DNA from: Oxalobacteraceae bacterium OTU3CAMAD1
Lineage (GTDB): Bacteria; Pseudomonadota; Gammaproteobacteria; Burkholderiales; Burkholderiaceae_D
Reading direction: 5' to 3'
Length of the DNA: 64,000 nucleotides
Assembly: GCA_024123915.1 (NCBI GenBank)
Contig: CP099650.1
Coordinates: forward strand, 6,138,001-6,202,000
Positions 54,668-64,000 of this stretch are shown in pieces. The first letter of the stretch is position 1; the number at the start of each line of letters is the position of its first letter. The notes under the pieces are model-generated. The model did not search any database. It saw only the letters and a list, made by a program, of their open reading frames with translations, and was not told the origin of the DNA. Both the position numbers and the translations under genes were made by a program.

Positions 54668-57286
54668 TTATTTCGAAGCGCGCTCGCCCACCCACGCCGC
54701 CACACCGGCCAGCGCCGCCGGCAAGCCGCTCGGATCGGTACCGCCGGCCTGCGCCATATCGGGGCGACCGCCGCCTTTTCCGCCCACTTGTTGTGCAACG
54801 AAGTTCACCAGCTCGCCGGCCTTGACCTTGGAGGTGGCGTCCGCCGTCACGCCGGCGATCAGGCTGACCTTGCCGTCGGCGACGCTCGCCAGCACGATGG
54901 CGGCCGTCTTCAGCTTGTCCTTGAGCTTATCCATGGTCTCGCGCAGGCGGGCCACGTCGGCGCCGTCCAGCGTTGCCGCCAGCACCTTGATGCCGTTGAC
55001 GTCCACCGCTTGCGTGACCAGCTCGTCGCCCTGCCCCGAAGCCAGTTTCGACTTCAGCGCGGCCAGTTCCTTCTCCAGCGCCTTGACGTGGTCCTGCACC
55101 TGGCCGATACGCGCGGTCAGTTCTTCAGGATTCGATTTCAGCGCGGCCGCCGCTTCCAGCAGGCGGCGGTTCATCGACTGCACCAGCGCCAGCGCGCCCT
55201 CGCCGGTCACCGCTTCGACGCGGCGGATACCGGCGGCGACGCCGCTTTCCGAGATGATCTTGAACAGGCCGATATCGCCGGTGCGCTGCACGTGGACGCC
55301 GCCGCACAGCTCTTTCGAGGTGCCGATGTCGAGCACGCGCACTTCGTCGCCGTACTTCTCGCCGAACAGCGCCATCGCGCCATGCTTGACGGCGTCGTCG
55401 AACGACATGTGCTGCGCCTTGGTCGCGTGGTTTTCCAGGATCTCTTTATTGACCTTGGCTTCCACTTCGGCGATCTGCTCGGCCGTCAGCGGCGCGTTGT
55501 GGCTGAAGTCGAAACGGGTCTTGTCCGCGTCGACCAGCGAGCCCTTTTGCGCCACGTGGCCGCCCAGCACTTCGCGCAGGGCTTTGTGCATCAGGTGGGT
55601 CGCCGAGTGGTTGCGGATGGTGCGCGCGCGCTTGCCCTGGTCGACGTCGGCGCTGGCCGCGTCGCCCACTTTGAGCGAACCGGCGGCCAGGGTGCCGTGG
55701 TGACCGAACACGTCGGCCTGGATTTTGAGCGTGTCGTCGACGTTGAACGCTGCGGTGCCGGCGCTGATGACACCTTGGTCACCGACCTGGCCGCCCGATT
55801 CGGCGTAGAACGGCGTGGTGTCCAGCACCACGATGCCCGACTGGCCGGCCGTCAGTTCCTGCACCGAGGTGCCGCCCGCGTACAGCGCGACGATCTTGGC
55901 GGTGGCGTGGCTCAGGTTGTCGTAACCGACGAACTTGTTTTTCTCGCCCGAGTATTCGACCTTGCTGTCCTTGATGGACTTGCCGCCTTTGCGCGACAGT
56001 TCCTGGCTTTCCTTCAGGGCGGCGTCATAGCCTTCCTGGTCGAAGCTGATGTTGCGTTCGCGGCAGATGTCGGCCGTCAGGTCCGGTGGGAAGCCGTAGG
56101 TTTCGTACAGGGTGAAGGCGGTGGCGCCGTCGATGCCGGTGCTGTCCTTGGCCAGCTGGGCTTCCAGCACTTTCATGCCGGTTTCCAGCGTTTCGCCGAA
56201 GCGTTCTTCCTCGGCCTTCAACATTTGCGCGACGCGGTCCTTGGCTTCTTCCAGCTCCGGATAAGCGCCGCCCATCTCGATCGCCAGGTCGGCCACCAGC
56301 TTGTAGAAGAACGGCTTGGTCTGGCCCAGCTTGTGGCCGTGGCGCAGCGCGCGGCGGATGATGCGGCGCAGAACGTAGGCGCGGCCTTCGCTGCCCGGAA
56401 TCACGCCGTCGACGATCATGAACGCCGAAGCGCGGATGTGGTCGGCGATCACGCGCAGCGACTTGTTTTCCAGGTCGGTGGCGCCGGTTTCGCGCGCGGC
56501 GGCCTTGATCAGCGCCTGGAACAGGTCGATCTCGTAGTTCGAATGCACGTGCTGCAGCACGGCGGCCAGGCGCTCCATGCCCATGCCGGTATCGACGCAC
56601 GGCTTCGGCAGTTTGTGCATCACGCCCGCTTCGTCGCGGTTGAACTGCATGAACACCAGGTTCCAGATTTCGATGAAGCGGTCGCCGTCCTCGTCCGGCG
56701 AGCCTGGCGGGCCGCCCGGAATATCGGCGCCGTGGTCGTAGAAGATCTCGGTGCACGGGCCGCATGGGCCGGTGTCAGCCATCTGCCAGAAGTTATCCGA
56801 AGCGTAACGCGAACCCTTGTTGTCGCCGATGCGGATGATGCGCTCTTTCGGCACGCCCACTTCGTTGGCCCAGATATCGTAGGCCTCGTCGTCTTCCATG
56901 TAGACGGTGACGGTCAACTTGTCCGCCGGCAGGCCATAGACCTTGGTCAGCAATTCCCAGGCGAAGTTGATGGCGTCGCGCTTGAAATAGTCGCCGAAGC
57001 TGAAGTTGCCCAGCATTTCGAAGAAGGTGTGGTGACGGGCCGTGTAGCCGACGTTTTCCAGATCGTTGTGCTTGCCGCCGGCGCGCACGCAGCGCTGCAC
57101 GGAGGTGGCGCGGGTGTACGGACGGCTATCGGTGCCGGTGAACACGTCCTTGAATTGCACCATGCCGCTGTTGGTCAGCAGCAAGGTCGGGTCGTTGCCA
57201 GGTACCAGGGAGCTGGAACGGACAATCGAATGACCCTTGGATTCAAAAAACTTGAGGAATTTCTCGCGGATTTCAGTTGATTTCAT
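54668..57286 (-). CDS. alaS: Alanine-tRNA ligase
   Basis: The 872-residue enzyme charges tRNA-Ala. Class II motifs appear in the first 450 residues ([66 protein letters not shown]). The editing domain follows with [11 protein letters not shown] and [13 protein letters not shown] (zinc-site His and Cys), and the C-terminal C-Ala domain closes. ATG 57286 ([11 protein letters not shown]) is used; a longer upstream frame is less likely. The length matches AlaS (about 875). Confidence 0.98.
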   Translation of the reverse strand: MKSTEIREKFLKFFESKGHSIVRSSSLVPGNDPTLLLTNSGMVQFKDVFTGTDSRPYTRATSVQRCVRAGGKHNDLENVGYTARHHTFFEMLGNFSFGDYFKRDAINFAWELLTKVYGLPADKLTVTVYMEDDEAYDIWANEVGVPKERIIRIGDNKGSRYASDNFWQMADTGPCGPCTEIFYDHGADIPGGPPGSPDEDGDRFIEIWNLVFMQFNRDEAGVMHKLPKPCVDTGMGMERLAAVLQHVHSNYEIDLFQALIKAAARETGATDLENKSLRVIADHIRASAFMIVDGVIPGSEGRAYVLRRIIRRALRHGHKLGQTKPFFYKLVADLAIEMGGAYPELEEAKDRVAQMLKAEEERFGETLETGMKVLEAQLAKDSTGIDGATAFTLYETYGFPPDLTADICRERNISFDQEGYDAALKESQELSRKGGKSIKDSKVEYSGEKNKFVGYDNLSHATAKIVALYAGGTSVQELTAGQSGIVVLDTTPFYAESGGQVGDQGVISAGTAAFNVDDTLKIQADVFGHHGTLAAGSLKVGDAASADVDQGKRARTIRNHSATHLMHKALREVLGGHVAQKGSLVDADKTRFDFSHNAPLTAEQIAEVEAKVNKEILENHATKAQHMSFDDAVKHGAMALFGEKYGDEVRVLDIGTSKELCGGVHVQRTGDIGLFKIISESGVAAGIRRVEAVTGEGALALVQSMNRRLLEAAAALKSNPEELTARIGQVQDHVKALEKELAALKSKLASGQGDELVTQAVDVNGIKVLAATLDGADVARLRETMDKLKDKLKTAAIVLASVADGKVSLIAGVTADATSKVKAGELVNFVAQQVGGKGGGRPDMAQAGGTDPSGLPAALAGVAAWVGERASK

Positions 57287-57365
57287 GTCGTGAGCAGGGT
57301 AGCTGGCAAATGCAAAGGGTTGATTATATATGACCCCGCCAGGGGAAGGGTTGCCAGGCTGGCTG

Positions 57366-58118
57366 TCAGGCAAACGTTGGCCCGATCAAATCGATGCGGT
57401 CGGTGCAAAAGCCGTCCACGCCCCAGGACAGGATCTCCCTGCCCCGCTCGGGGTCGTTGACGGTGTAGCAAAACAAGCCATAACCGGCGGCCTTGATCGC
57501 CCGCGCCAGCTCGGCGGTCAAATGCTTGTGGTTGGTGTGGATGGCGACCGCGCCCAATTCCCGCGCCTGCGCCTGCCAGTCGTCGGGAATCCGGTCCAGC
57601 AGGTAGCCGCGCGGCAAGTCCGGGGCGGCGTCGCGGGCGGCCGCCAAGGCGTCGAAGCTGAACGACGACAACAAGGGGACGGCGGCCGGGTCGCCTGCGG
57701 CGATCTCGTCGGCGTAGCTGTCGCGGGTCACCCTGGCCACCCAGCGGCCCGTTTCCACTTCAAAACCGTCGGCCGGCTTGATTTCCACGTTCATCCAGAT
57801 GCGCTGGGCCTGGCAGTAGTCGATGAACTGCGTGTAGTACGGCACCGGTTCGTCCTTGAACTGCTGGCCGAACCAGGCGCCCGCGTCCATCGAGGCCAGG
57901 TCGACGGCGTCCGTCTCCGGCACGCTGCCCCGCCCGGCCACCGTGCGGCCGAAGTCGGCGTCGTGCATCACCATGCCGATGCCGTCGCGCGACAGCATCA
58001 CGTCGAACTCGACGGCATGGAAGCCGTAGGCCAGGCCGGCGCGCAGGCCGGCGACGGTGTTTTCCGGCGCCAGCGTCCCGCCGCCGCGATGTGCAACAAT
58101 TTTAGGATACGGCCACAT
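57366..58118 (-). CDS. ugpQ: Glycerophosphodiester phosphodiesterase, cytoplasmic UgpQ type
   Basis: The 250-residue enzyme opens [22 protein letters not shown] (catalytic His-Arg and Glu-Asn) and has [14 protein letters not shown] and MVMHDADF (metal residues and second His). It ends in [23 protein letters not shown]. It hydrolyses glycerophosphodiesters to glycerol-3-phosphate and an alcohol. No signal peptide is seen. It lies next to alaS with 79 bases between. Confidence 0.92.
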   Translation of the reverse strand: MWPYPKIVAHRGGGTLAPENTVAGLRAGLAYGFHAVEFDVMLSRDGIGMVMHDADFGRTVAGRGSVPETDAVDLASMDAGAWFGQQFKDEPVPYYTQFIDYCQAQRIWMNVEIKPADGFEVETGRWVARVTRDSYADEIAAGDPAAVPLLSSFSFDALAAARDAAPDLPRGYLLDRIPDDWQAQARELGAVAIHTNHKHLTAELARAIKAAGYGLFCYTVNDPERGREILSWGVDGFCTDRIDLIGPTFA

Positions 58119-58233
58119 AGCTCTGCCTCCAGCGGAAAATATTTGTTATAAAACCAACTCCCACCCTATCACGAATGCTGCGCAGACACTACACTGGCGG
58201 CCTGATAGGATTACTCAAAAGGTTAGACATATC

Positions 58234-59469
58234 ATGACAGCTCAAAAAGCGTTAAGCCACATCCGCGTGCTCGATCTGAGCCGGGTATTGGCCGGACCGT
58301 GGTGCTCGCAGAATCTGGCCGACCTGGGCGCCGACGTCATCAAGATCGAACGTCCCGGCGCCGGCGACGACACGCGCGCCTGGGGTCCGCCCTACGCCAG
58401 GGACGCCGACGGCAACGACACCACCGAGGCCGCCTACTACCTGGCCGCCAACCGCGGCAAGCGCTCGGTGACGATGGACATCGCCAGCGCCGAGGGCCAG
58501 GCGCTGCTGCGCGAGCTGGTCAAGCATTGCGACGTGGTGCTGGAGAACTACAAGGTCGGCCAGCTCAAACGCTACGGCCTCGATTACGACTCGCTCCAGG
58601 CGATCAAGCCGGACCTGGTCTATTGCTCGGTGACCGGTTTCGGCCAGGACGGCCCGTACGCGCACCGCGCCGGCTACGACTTCCTGATCCAGGGCATGGG
58701 CGGGCTGATGTCGGTGACCGGCGAGCGCGACGACCTGCCCGGCGGCGGCCCGCAAAAAGCCGGCGTTGCGCTGACCGACCTGATGACCGGCATGTACGCC
58801 ACCATCGCCATCCTCGCCGCGCTGACCCAGCGCGACCGCGACGGCGGCGGCCAGTACATCGACATGGCGCTGCTCGACGTGCAGGTGGCGATGCTGGCCA
58901 ACATGGGCAGCAACTACCTGAACAGCGGCAAGCCGCCCAAGCGCTGGGGCAACGCGCATCCGAACATCGTGCCGTATCAAACCTTCGCCTGCTCGGACGG
59001 CTACATCATCGTCGCCACCGGCAACGACGGCCAGTATCAAAAGTTTGTCGAAGTGGGCGGGCGCGGCGACCTGGCCTTCCACGAGCGCTACGCCACCAAT
59101 CCGCTGCGCGTGAAAAACCGCGACGAGCTGGTGCCGCTGCTGGCCGCCATGGTGCTGGCGCACAGCCGCGATTTCTGGATCGATAAACTGGAAGCGGTCG
59201 GCGTGCCCTGCGGCCCGATCAACAACCTCGACGATGTCTATAAAAATCCGCAGGTGCTGGCGCGCGAACTGGTGATGGAAGTGCCGCACCCGACCGCCGG
59301 TAGGGTCAAGCTGGTGCGCAGCCCGATGCGCATGTCCGGCGCGCCGGCCGACGACGCGTCGACCCTGCCACCGCCGCTGCTGGGCCAGCACACCGACGAG
59401 GTGCTGCGCGATTTGCTCGGCCACAGCGACGCTGACATCACCACCTTGCGCAACAAAGGAGTTCTTTAA
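58234..59469 (+). CDS. CaiB/BaiF family III CoA transferase
   Basis: The 411-residue protein has the family III pattern: LSHIRVLDLSRVLAGPWCSQNLADLGADVIKIERPG at the N-terminus, and the catalytic Asp in GVALTDLMTGMYAT. The rest includes FQTFACSDGYI-like YQTFACSDGYIIVATGN and a PCGPINNLDDV C-terminal segment. It moves CoA between organic acids; the acids are not identifiable from the sequence. ATG 58234 is the start at the conserved region. The GNAT gene follows 2 bases after its stop and is probably co-transcribed. Confidence 0.9.
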   Translation: MTAQKALSHIRVLDLSRVLAGPWCSQNLADLGADVIKIERPGAGDDTRAWGPPYARDADGNDTTEAAYYLAANRGKRSVTMDIASAEGQALLRELVKHCDVVLENYKVGQLKRYGLDYDSLQAIKPDLVYCSVTGFGQDGPYAHRAGYDFLIQGMGGLMSVTGERDDLPGGGPQKAGVALTDLMTGMYATIAILAALTQRDRDGGGQYIDMALLDVQVAMLANMGSNYLNSGKPPKRWGNAHPNIVPYQTFACSDGYIIVATGNDGQYQKFVEVGGRGDLAFHERYATNPLRVKNRDELVPLLAAMVLAHSRDFWIDKLEAVGVPCGPINNLDDVYKNPQVLARELVMEVPHPTAGRVKLVRSPMRMSGAPADDASTLPPPLLGQHTDEVLRDLLGHSDADITTLRNKGVL

Positions 59470-59471
59470 GC

Positions 59472-59924
59472 ATGAGCAGTAACGTCACTTTGGAAGAAAT
59501 TACCGGTCACAACTTCGAAGCCTTCATGGAGATGGAGCTGCCCGACCACCAGCGCGATTTCATCGCCAGCAATGCCTTCTCGATCGCGCAGGCCAAGTTC
59601 TACGCCGATTACATCCCGCGCGGCATCTACTGCGACGGCGAGCCGGCCGGCTTCCTGCTGTACGACCGCCAGTCGAACGACAATCCGGGCGAGTATGGCA
59701 TCTACCGCTTCATGGTGGATTTCCCCCGCCAGGGCAAAGGCATCGGCCGACGCGCGATGGCACTGCTGCTCGACGAGCTCAAGGCCAAGCCGGACGTCAA
59801 GCTGATCACGATCTGCTACAAGCCTGGCAACGTCGCCGCGCGCACGTTCTACCAAAGCTTCGGCTTCGAGGAAACCGGCCTCGACGAGATCGGCGAGATG
59901 ATCGCGGTGATACGGGTAGCCTGA
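59472..59924 (+). CDS. GNAT-family N-acetyltransferase
   Basis: The 150-residue protein has a GNAT fold with the acetyl-CoA loop RFMVDFPRQGKGIGRRAMALLLDELK (R/Q-x-x-G-x-G) and ICYKPGNVAARTFYQSFGFEE. It resembles spermidine or diamine acetyltransferases, but the substrate is uncertain. It follows the CoA transferase gene closely. Confidence 0.85.
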   Translation: MSSNVTLEEITGHNFEAFMEMELPDHQRDFIASNAFSIAQAKFYADYIPRGIYCDGEPAGFLLYDRQSNDNPGEYGIYRFMVDFPRQGKGIGRRAMALLLDELKAKPDVKLITICYKPGNVAARTFYQSFGFEETGLDEIGEMIAVIRVA

Positions 59925-59938
59925 AAAAACCGTGTAGA

Positions 59939-60034
59939 CACGTAGGGCGGATTAGCGCAGCGTAATCGGCCATTCCTGCGCCGCCGACGGCACATGCATG
60001 GCCGATTACGCCTTCGGCTAATCCGCCCTACGTG
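59939..60034. repeat. Interspersed palindromic repeat, copy 5
   Basis: The 96-bp element begins CACGTAGGGCGGATTAGC and ends CTAATCCGCCCTACGTG. Its inner arms are GCGCAGCGTAATCGGCCAT and ATGGCCGATTACGCC, slightly different from copies 3 and 4. It lies between the GNAT gene and a convergent small gene. Confidence 0.85.
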
Positions 60035-60065
60035 GAACACGGCGGTTCGTGCGCCCCGGGCCTCT

Positions 60066-60395
60066 TCACATCAACGCATCCCGCTTCAACTCCATGATCT
60101 GGCTGTGCATGTACGTGACCGAGCCCTTCATCTGCGCGGACAACTGCGGAATGTTGACGCACACCCGCTTGGCGCGCTCGGCCATCAACTCCATATCGCG
60201 GATCAATTTGTGGATGCGCTGGGCGTCCTGCGACAGCAAGACTTCGCGCGCCGTGTCCGACAGCCGGTCCACGCGCTGGATACTGTCGCGCAGCTCGCTC
60301 GGAAGATTGGGCTCGGCGGAACTCGCCTGCGCCGCCTGCCCTATCGCTTGCTCTAGTAAATGAAACCGGTACCCGATGTCGTTCGTTTGCAGCAT
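60066..60395 (-). CDS. Hypothetical helical protein
   Basis: The 109-residue product is charged and helical (LLEQAIGQAAQASSAEPNLPSELRDSIQRVDRLSDTAREVLLSQDAQRIHKLIRDMELMAERAKRVCVNI, in outline) and contains no recognised domain or signal peptide. It may be a small coiled-coil protein. It is divergent from the large GGDEF-EAL gene, with 211 bases between; no gene was seen in that gap. Confidence 0.55.
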   Translation of the reverse strand: MLQTNDIGYRFHLLEQAIGQAAQASSAEPNLPSELRDSIQRVDRLSDTAREVLLSQDAQRIHKLIRDMELMAERAKRVCVNIPQLSAQMKGSVTYMHSQIMELKRDALM

Positions 60396-60606
60396 GGTAA
60401 CTCCTCCCCTGTAGGATCAGGCACAGGCGTGCCAGTGCAGATTCGACCCTCGGGCATACCGCCAGTTGCAGGCCCCGCGACCGCTCATTGACGCAGGTCA
60501 GAGCGCCATCGAAATCACCACCCTAGCCGGATGAGCCAGCTGTGCTACGCACGCCCGGCCGCATCTGTTAGTATTAATTAACAAAGCCCGCCCCTCCAGA
60601 ACGGAC

Positions 60607-63600
60607 ATGGACAGTCACCAGTATTCCGCACACCTCCGCGACACCGAACCCCAGCCGTTGGAGCATTTTTTCGCCGACAGTCCCTACTTCGCTTTTTCGA
60701 TCGACGAGGCTGGCGACCTGCTGTGGTTCAACGACCACACCCGCTCGGCGCTAGGCCCCATCGCCGACGAGGCGCCGGCCGCTTCGCTATACGCGACCTG
60801 GTCGGTGCCCATGCTCAAGGACGAGGCGCTGCCGACGGCGCGCGCGCGCGGCTACTGGCGCGGCGAACTGGAGCTGGTCGGCGCCGGCGGCGTGCCGCAC
60901 ATGGTCACGCAGACGGTGGAATGGCGCCGCGCCACGCCGCAGCAACCGGGCCACTACCTGTGCCTGTCGTACCCGCTCGACGACTACGACGTGTTCGAGT
61001 CGCGGCTGCGCTTCAAGCACCTGTTCGAAGCCCATCCGCAACCGATGTGGGTGTATGACTTGCAAACGCTACAGTTCCTGGTCGTCAACGCCGCCGCCGT
61101 GGCCCACTACGGCTACACGGAGGCCGAATTCCTGCAGATGACGATCAAGGACATCCGCCCGCCCGAACAGCTCGAACGTCTCGCGCGCAACCTGGCCGCC
61201 GCGCCCGGCAAAGGGGCCGAGCGCGCCGGCAGCTGGACCCACATCAAGCGCGACGGCAGCCATATCGAAGTGGAGATCTCGTCGCATTCGGTGACCATCG
61301 CCGGCCATCCATCGCGCTTCGTCGTCGTCCACGACGTCACCGAACAATTGCAGATGGCGGCGGAACTGCACGCCTCGCGCGAGCTGAAAAACCTGGTCAT
61401 CAACCAGATCCCGCACCAGATTTTCTGGAAGGGACTCGACGGCAACTATCTCGGCGGCAACGAAGTGTTCGCGCGCGCCGCCGGACTCGCTAGTACGACG
61501 CAAGTGTCCGGCAAGCGCGACGAGCAAATGCCGTGGGCGCACAACGCCGAGGCCATCCGTGCCGAGGATGCCGCCATCGTCGCCAGCGGCCGGCCGCAGC
61601 TGGACTACCAGGACCACATGACCTTGGCCGATGGCTCGGTGCACTGGTTCCTGATCAGCAAGCTGCCGTTCCACGACCAGTACGGCAACATCATCGGCGT
61701 GCTGGGCATGATCGAGGACATCACCGAGCGCAAACAGAACGAGATGATGCTGCAATTGCGCGGCCGCGCGCTCGACGCCAGCGTCAACGCCATCGTCATC
61801 ACCGCCCACGGCCCGGACGGCGACCTGATCGAGTACGCCAACCCGGCCTTCGCCCGCCTGTTCGGCCACAGCGACGCGGACGCCAACGGCCGGCGCCTGG
61901 AACTGATGCTCGGCCACGACCAGCACAGCGACGACGGCGAGGCGCTGCGCGCGGCACTGCAATCGCGCCAGGAGGTGACGTTGCTGATGGGCGCGCAGCA
62001 TCGCGACGGCATGCCGCTGTGGACCCAGCTGCACCTGGCGCCGGTGCACACCGGCGCGGAGATCACCCACCACGTCTGCGTGCTCACCGACCTGACCGAA
62101 ACCATCAACTACCAGGAACAGCTGGAGCACCAGGCCAGCCACGACGCGCTGACCGGCCTGCCCAACCGCGCCCTGTTCGGCGACCGCATGGCGCAGGCCA
62201 TCAGCTACGCCCAACGCTACGGCCACGGCGTGTGGGTCGCGTTCATCGACCTCGACAACTTCAAGCTGGTCAACGACAGCGAAGGCCACCAGGCCGGCGA
62301 CGAGCTGCTGTGCACCATCGGCGCGCGCCTGAGCGCCTGCCTCGACACGAGCGACACCGTCGCCCGGCTCGGCGGCGACGAATTCCTGCTGCTGATGCCG
62401 GACGCCGACGGCCGCGCCATGTCCATCCTGCTCGAGCGCGTGCTCGACGCCGTCAGCGCGCCGGTCGCGCTGGGCAAGCAATTGTTCACGGTCACCTGCA
62501 GCATCGGCGTCAGCGTCTACCCCAACGATGGCGCCGAGCCGCAGCAACTGCTCAAGCACGCCGACATCGCCATGTACCGCGCCAAGGAGGCCGGCCGCAA
62601 CCAGATCCAGTTCTACGAGGCGGCCATGCACACCCGCATCGCCGAGCGCACGATGATCGAGGCCGAGCTGCGCCACGCGCTGCCGCGCAACGAGCTCAGT
62701 TTGCAGTACCAGCCCAAGGTCGATTTGCGCAGCGGCGCCGTGGTGGGCATGGAGGCGCTGCTGCGCTGGCGCCATCCGACGATGGGCATGGTGTCGCCGG
62801 CGCGCTTCATCGGCGTGGCCGAGGAGACCGGCATGATCGTGGCGATCGGCCGCTGGGTGCTGCGCGCCGCCTGCGCGCAGAACAAGGCCTGGCAAGCGGC
62901 CGGGCTAACGCCGTTGCGGGTGGCCGTCAACCTGTCGGCGCGCCAGTTCCGCGATCCGGCGCTGACCGGCGAGATCCTGGCGGCCCTGTCGGACAGCGGC
63001 CTGGAGGCGCAATACCTGGAGCTGGAGCTGACCGAGAGCCTGATGATGCACAACGTCGGCGAGGCGGTGGCGGTGGTCGAGCAGCTCAAGCGGCTCGGCA
63101 TTGCGCTGTCGATCGACGACTTCGGCACCGGCTATTCGAGCCTGGCCTACCTGAAGCAATTCCCGGTCGACTACCTGAAGATCGACCAGTCGTTCACGCG
63201 CGAGATGCTGACCGAGCCGAAGGTGGCCGCGATCGTGCGCTCGGTGCTGGCGCTCGGCCATAGCCTTGGGTTCAAGGTGATTGCCGAGGGCGTCGAAACC
63301 GAGGCGCAACTGGCCTACCTGCGGCGCCATGGCTGCGACGAGATGCAGGGTTACTTCTTCAGCCGGCCGCTGCTGCCGGGCGACTTCGCCGAGCTGCTGC
63401 GGCAGGAGCGCGCCCTGGCGCCGCAGCTGAGCGCGGTGCAGCGCCAACAACAAACCTTGCTGCTGCTGGACGACGAATCGTCGATCCGCTCGTCGCTGAA
63501 AAGGCTGTTCCGCGTCGACGGCTACCATATCCTCAGCGCCGAGACGGCCGAGCAGGCATTCGACATGCTGGCCATGAACGAGGTGCAGGTGGTCATCAGC

Positions 63601-63843
63601 GACCAGCGCATGCCGGGCATGAACGGCACCGAGTTCCTCAGCCGGGTCAAGAACATGTACCCGGGCACGATACGCATCATCCTGTCCGGCTACGCCGATC
63701 TGGAATCGGTGCTCAACGCCATCAACCGGGGCGAGATCTACCGCTTCTACACCAAGCCGTGGGACGACCAGACCTTGCGCGACAACATACAGGAAGCCTT
63801 CGAATACCACCGGCTGCTGCATGCCGATTTGGGAAAGGTATGA
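60607..63843 (+). CDS. Four-PAS GGDEF-EAL cyclic-di-GMP protein with C-terminal receiver domain
   Basis: The 1078-residue protein has four PAS-type sensor domains (about 20-125, 136-250, 260-375, 385-500), a GGDEF domain with an intact RLGGDEF near 588 and an EAL domain starting with EALLRWRH near 716. The EAL residues are all visible: NLSARQF, ELTES, DDFGTGYSS, LKID, EGVE and QGYFFSRPL. A REC domain (950-1075) follows, with acidic DDE at its start, phospho-acceptor Asp999 in SDQRMPGMNG and a conserved KPW. Both synthesis and hydrolysis of cyclic-di-GMP are possible. No membrane helix is seen. REC at the C-terminus of such a protein is unusual. Confidence 0.93.
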   Translation: MDSHQYSAHLRDTEPQPLEHFFADSPYFAFSIDEAGDLLWFNDHTRSALGPIADEAPAASLYATWSVPMLKDEALPTARARGYWRGELELVGAGGVPHMVTQTVEWRRATPQQPGHYLCLSYPLDDYDVFESRLRFKHLFEAHPQPMWVYDLQTLQFLVVNAAAVAHYGYTEAEFLQMTIKDIRPPEQLERLARNLAAAPGKGAERAGSWTHIKRDGSHIEVEISSHSVTIAGHPSRFVVVHDVTEQLQMAAELHASRELKNLVINQIPHQIFWKGLDGNYLGGNEVFARAAGLASTTQVSGKRDEQMPWAHNAEAIRAEDAAIVASGRPQLDYQDHMTLADGSVHWFLISKLPFHDQYGNIIGVLGMIEDITERKQNEMMLQLRGRALDASVNAIVITAHGPDGDLIEYANPAFARLFGHSDADANGRRLELMLGHDQHSDDGEALRAALQSRQEVTLLMGAQHRDGMPLWTQLHLAPVHTGAEITHHVCVLTDLTETINYQEQLEHQASHDALTGLPNRALFGDRMAQAISYAQRYGHGVWVAFIDLDNFKLVNDSEGHQAGDELLCTIGARLSACLDTSDTVARLGGDEFLLLMPDADGRAMSILLERVLDAVSAPVALGKQLFTVTCSIGVSVYPNDGAEPQQLLKHADIAMYRAKEAGRNQIQFYEAAMHTRIAERTMIEAELRHALPRNELSLQYQPKVDLRSGAVVGMEALLRWRHPTMGMVSPARFIGVAEETGMIVAIGRWVLRAACAQNKAWQAAGLTPLRVAVNLSARQFRDPALTGEILAALSDSGLEAQYLELELTESLMMHNVGEAVAVVEQLKRLGIALSIDDFGTGYSSLAYLKQFPVDYLKIDQSFTREMLTEPKVAAIVRSVLALGHSLGFKVIAEGVETEAQLAYLRRHGCDEMQGYFFSRPLLPGDFAELLRQERALAPQLSAVQRQQQTLLLLDDESSIRSSLKRLFRVDGYHILSAETAEQAFDMLAMNEVQVVISDQRMPGMNGTEFLSRVKNMYPGTIRIILSGYADLESVLNAINRGEIYRFYTKPWDDQTLRDNIQEAFEYHRLLHADLGKV

Positions 63844-63882
63844 TAAGGTATTACTTATCACTAACGCACAGGGAGCGCTCTT

Positions 63883-64000
63883 ATGGCCGCTGCTATTGCC
63901 CGCCCAATGTCGGTCAAGCTTGACCCGGATACCCGCGCCCGTCTTGAACACCTGGCGCAATCGCGCCGCAGGACTCCGCACTGGATGTTGCGCGAGGCCA
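63883..64000 (+). CDS. Ribbon-helix-helix protein, 5-prime part (possible PutA or CopG)
   Basis: The visible 39 residues run off the window. SVKLDPDTRARLEHLAQ with RRRTPHWMLREA is a ribbon-helix-helix fold. The TPHW segment resembles the N-terminal DNA-binding part of PutA (RTPHWLIKQ), but a short CopG-type regulator would look the same. GGGAG precedes ATG 63883. The family cannot be settled without the rest of the gene. Confidence 0.6.
   Translation, partial: MAAAIARPMSVKLDPDTRARLEHLAQSRRRTPHWMLREA

Overview
The window looks like chromosomal DNA from a GC-rich betaproteobacterium of the Oxalobacteraceae (Massilia, Duganella or Janthinobacterium type). This is inferred from protein content: a FimV-like protein, a DUF3579 protein, an rpsP-rimM-trmD-rplS operon, an exopolysaccharide-associated PEP-CTERM protein and several TonB-dependent glycan loci. 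No rRNA, tRNA, CRISPR array or prophage was seen. The only intact mobile element is one IS3-family insertion sequence.

Layout. Positions 1-6749 hold the tail of a probable HDOD protein, fliT, a class Ic aminotransferase, a FimV-like protein, fumC, an orphan outer-membrane-type protein and an S4 RNA-binding protein. Positions 7225-9178 hold a compact bufferin-type RiPP operon: a Cys-rich DUF2282 precursor followed by one polypeptide in which the MNIO oxidase (DUF692, BufB) is fused to its partner (DUF2063, BufC). Positions 9368-13708 hold yjfB, mobB, the orphan type II secretion pair gspA-gspB and a coupled pair of unknown genes. A GIN/DUF2807 beta-solenoid protein follows.

Positions 15740-31402 form an amino-sugar and chitin region. 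On the + strand lies an operon of sugar kinase, GntR regulator, nagA, SIS-domain deaminase, GH3 hexosaminidase and an AmpG-like permease. On the - strand lies a TonB receptor, cupin-8 and GH18 chitinase locus, with a second GntR gene divergent to it. Both control regions carry the same short ATACCAG/ATACCTG words, and the first has a promoter whose 17-bp spacer contains a perfect 6-bp inverted repeat. The implied route is chitin cleavage by GH18, TonB import, GH3 hydrolysis, permease, phosphorylation, NagA deacetylation, and deamination to fructose-6-phosphate.

Positions 31592-41807 carry a thioredoxin-reductase-like protein with its Rrf2 regulator, a two-domain M16 peptidase, DUF3579, a CobD/CbiB homologue, a Nudix hydrolase, the ribosomal rpsP operon and two small membrane or envelope proteins. 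The IS3 element (41825-43134, 3-bp target duplication) has split a 25-bp-arm palindrome. Next comes a translationally coupled TonB receptor and GH43 locus (43213-48536). Positions 48891-63843 hold proline dehydrogenase, an acyl-CoA dehydrogenase with its electron-transfer flavoprotein (etfB-etfA), tusA, alaS, a glycerophosphodiesterase, a CaiB-type CoA transferase, a GNAT protein and a large PAS-GGDEF-EAL-REC protein. The window ends in the start of a ribbon-helix-helix protein, possibly putA. Five copies of one palindromic repeat family are scattered between genes.
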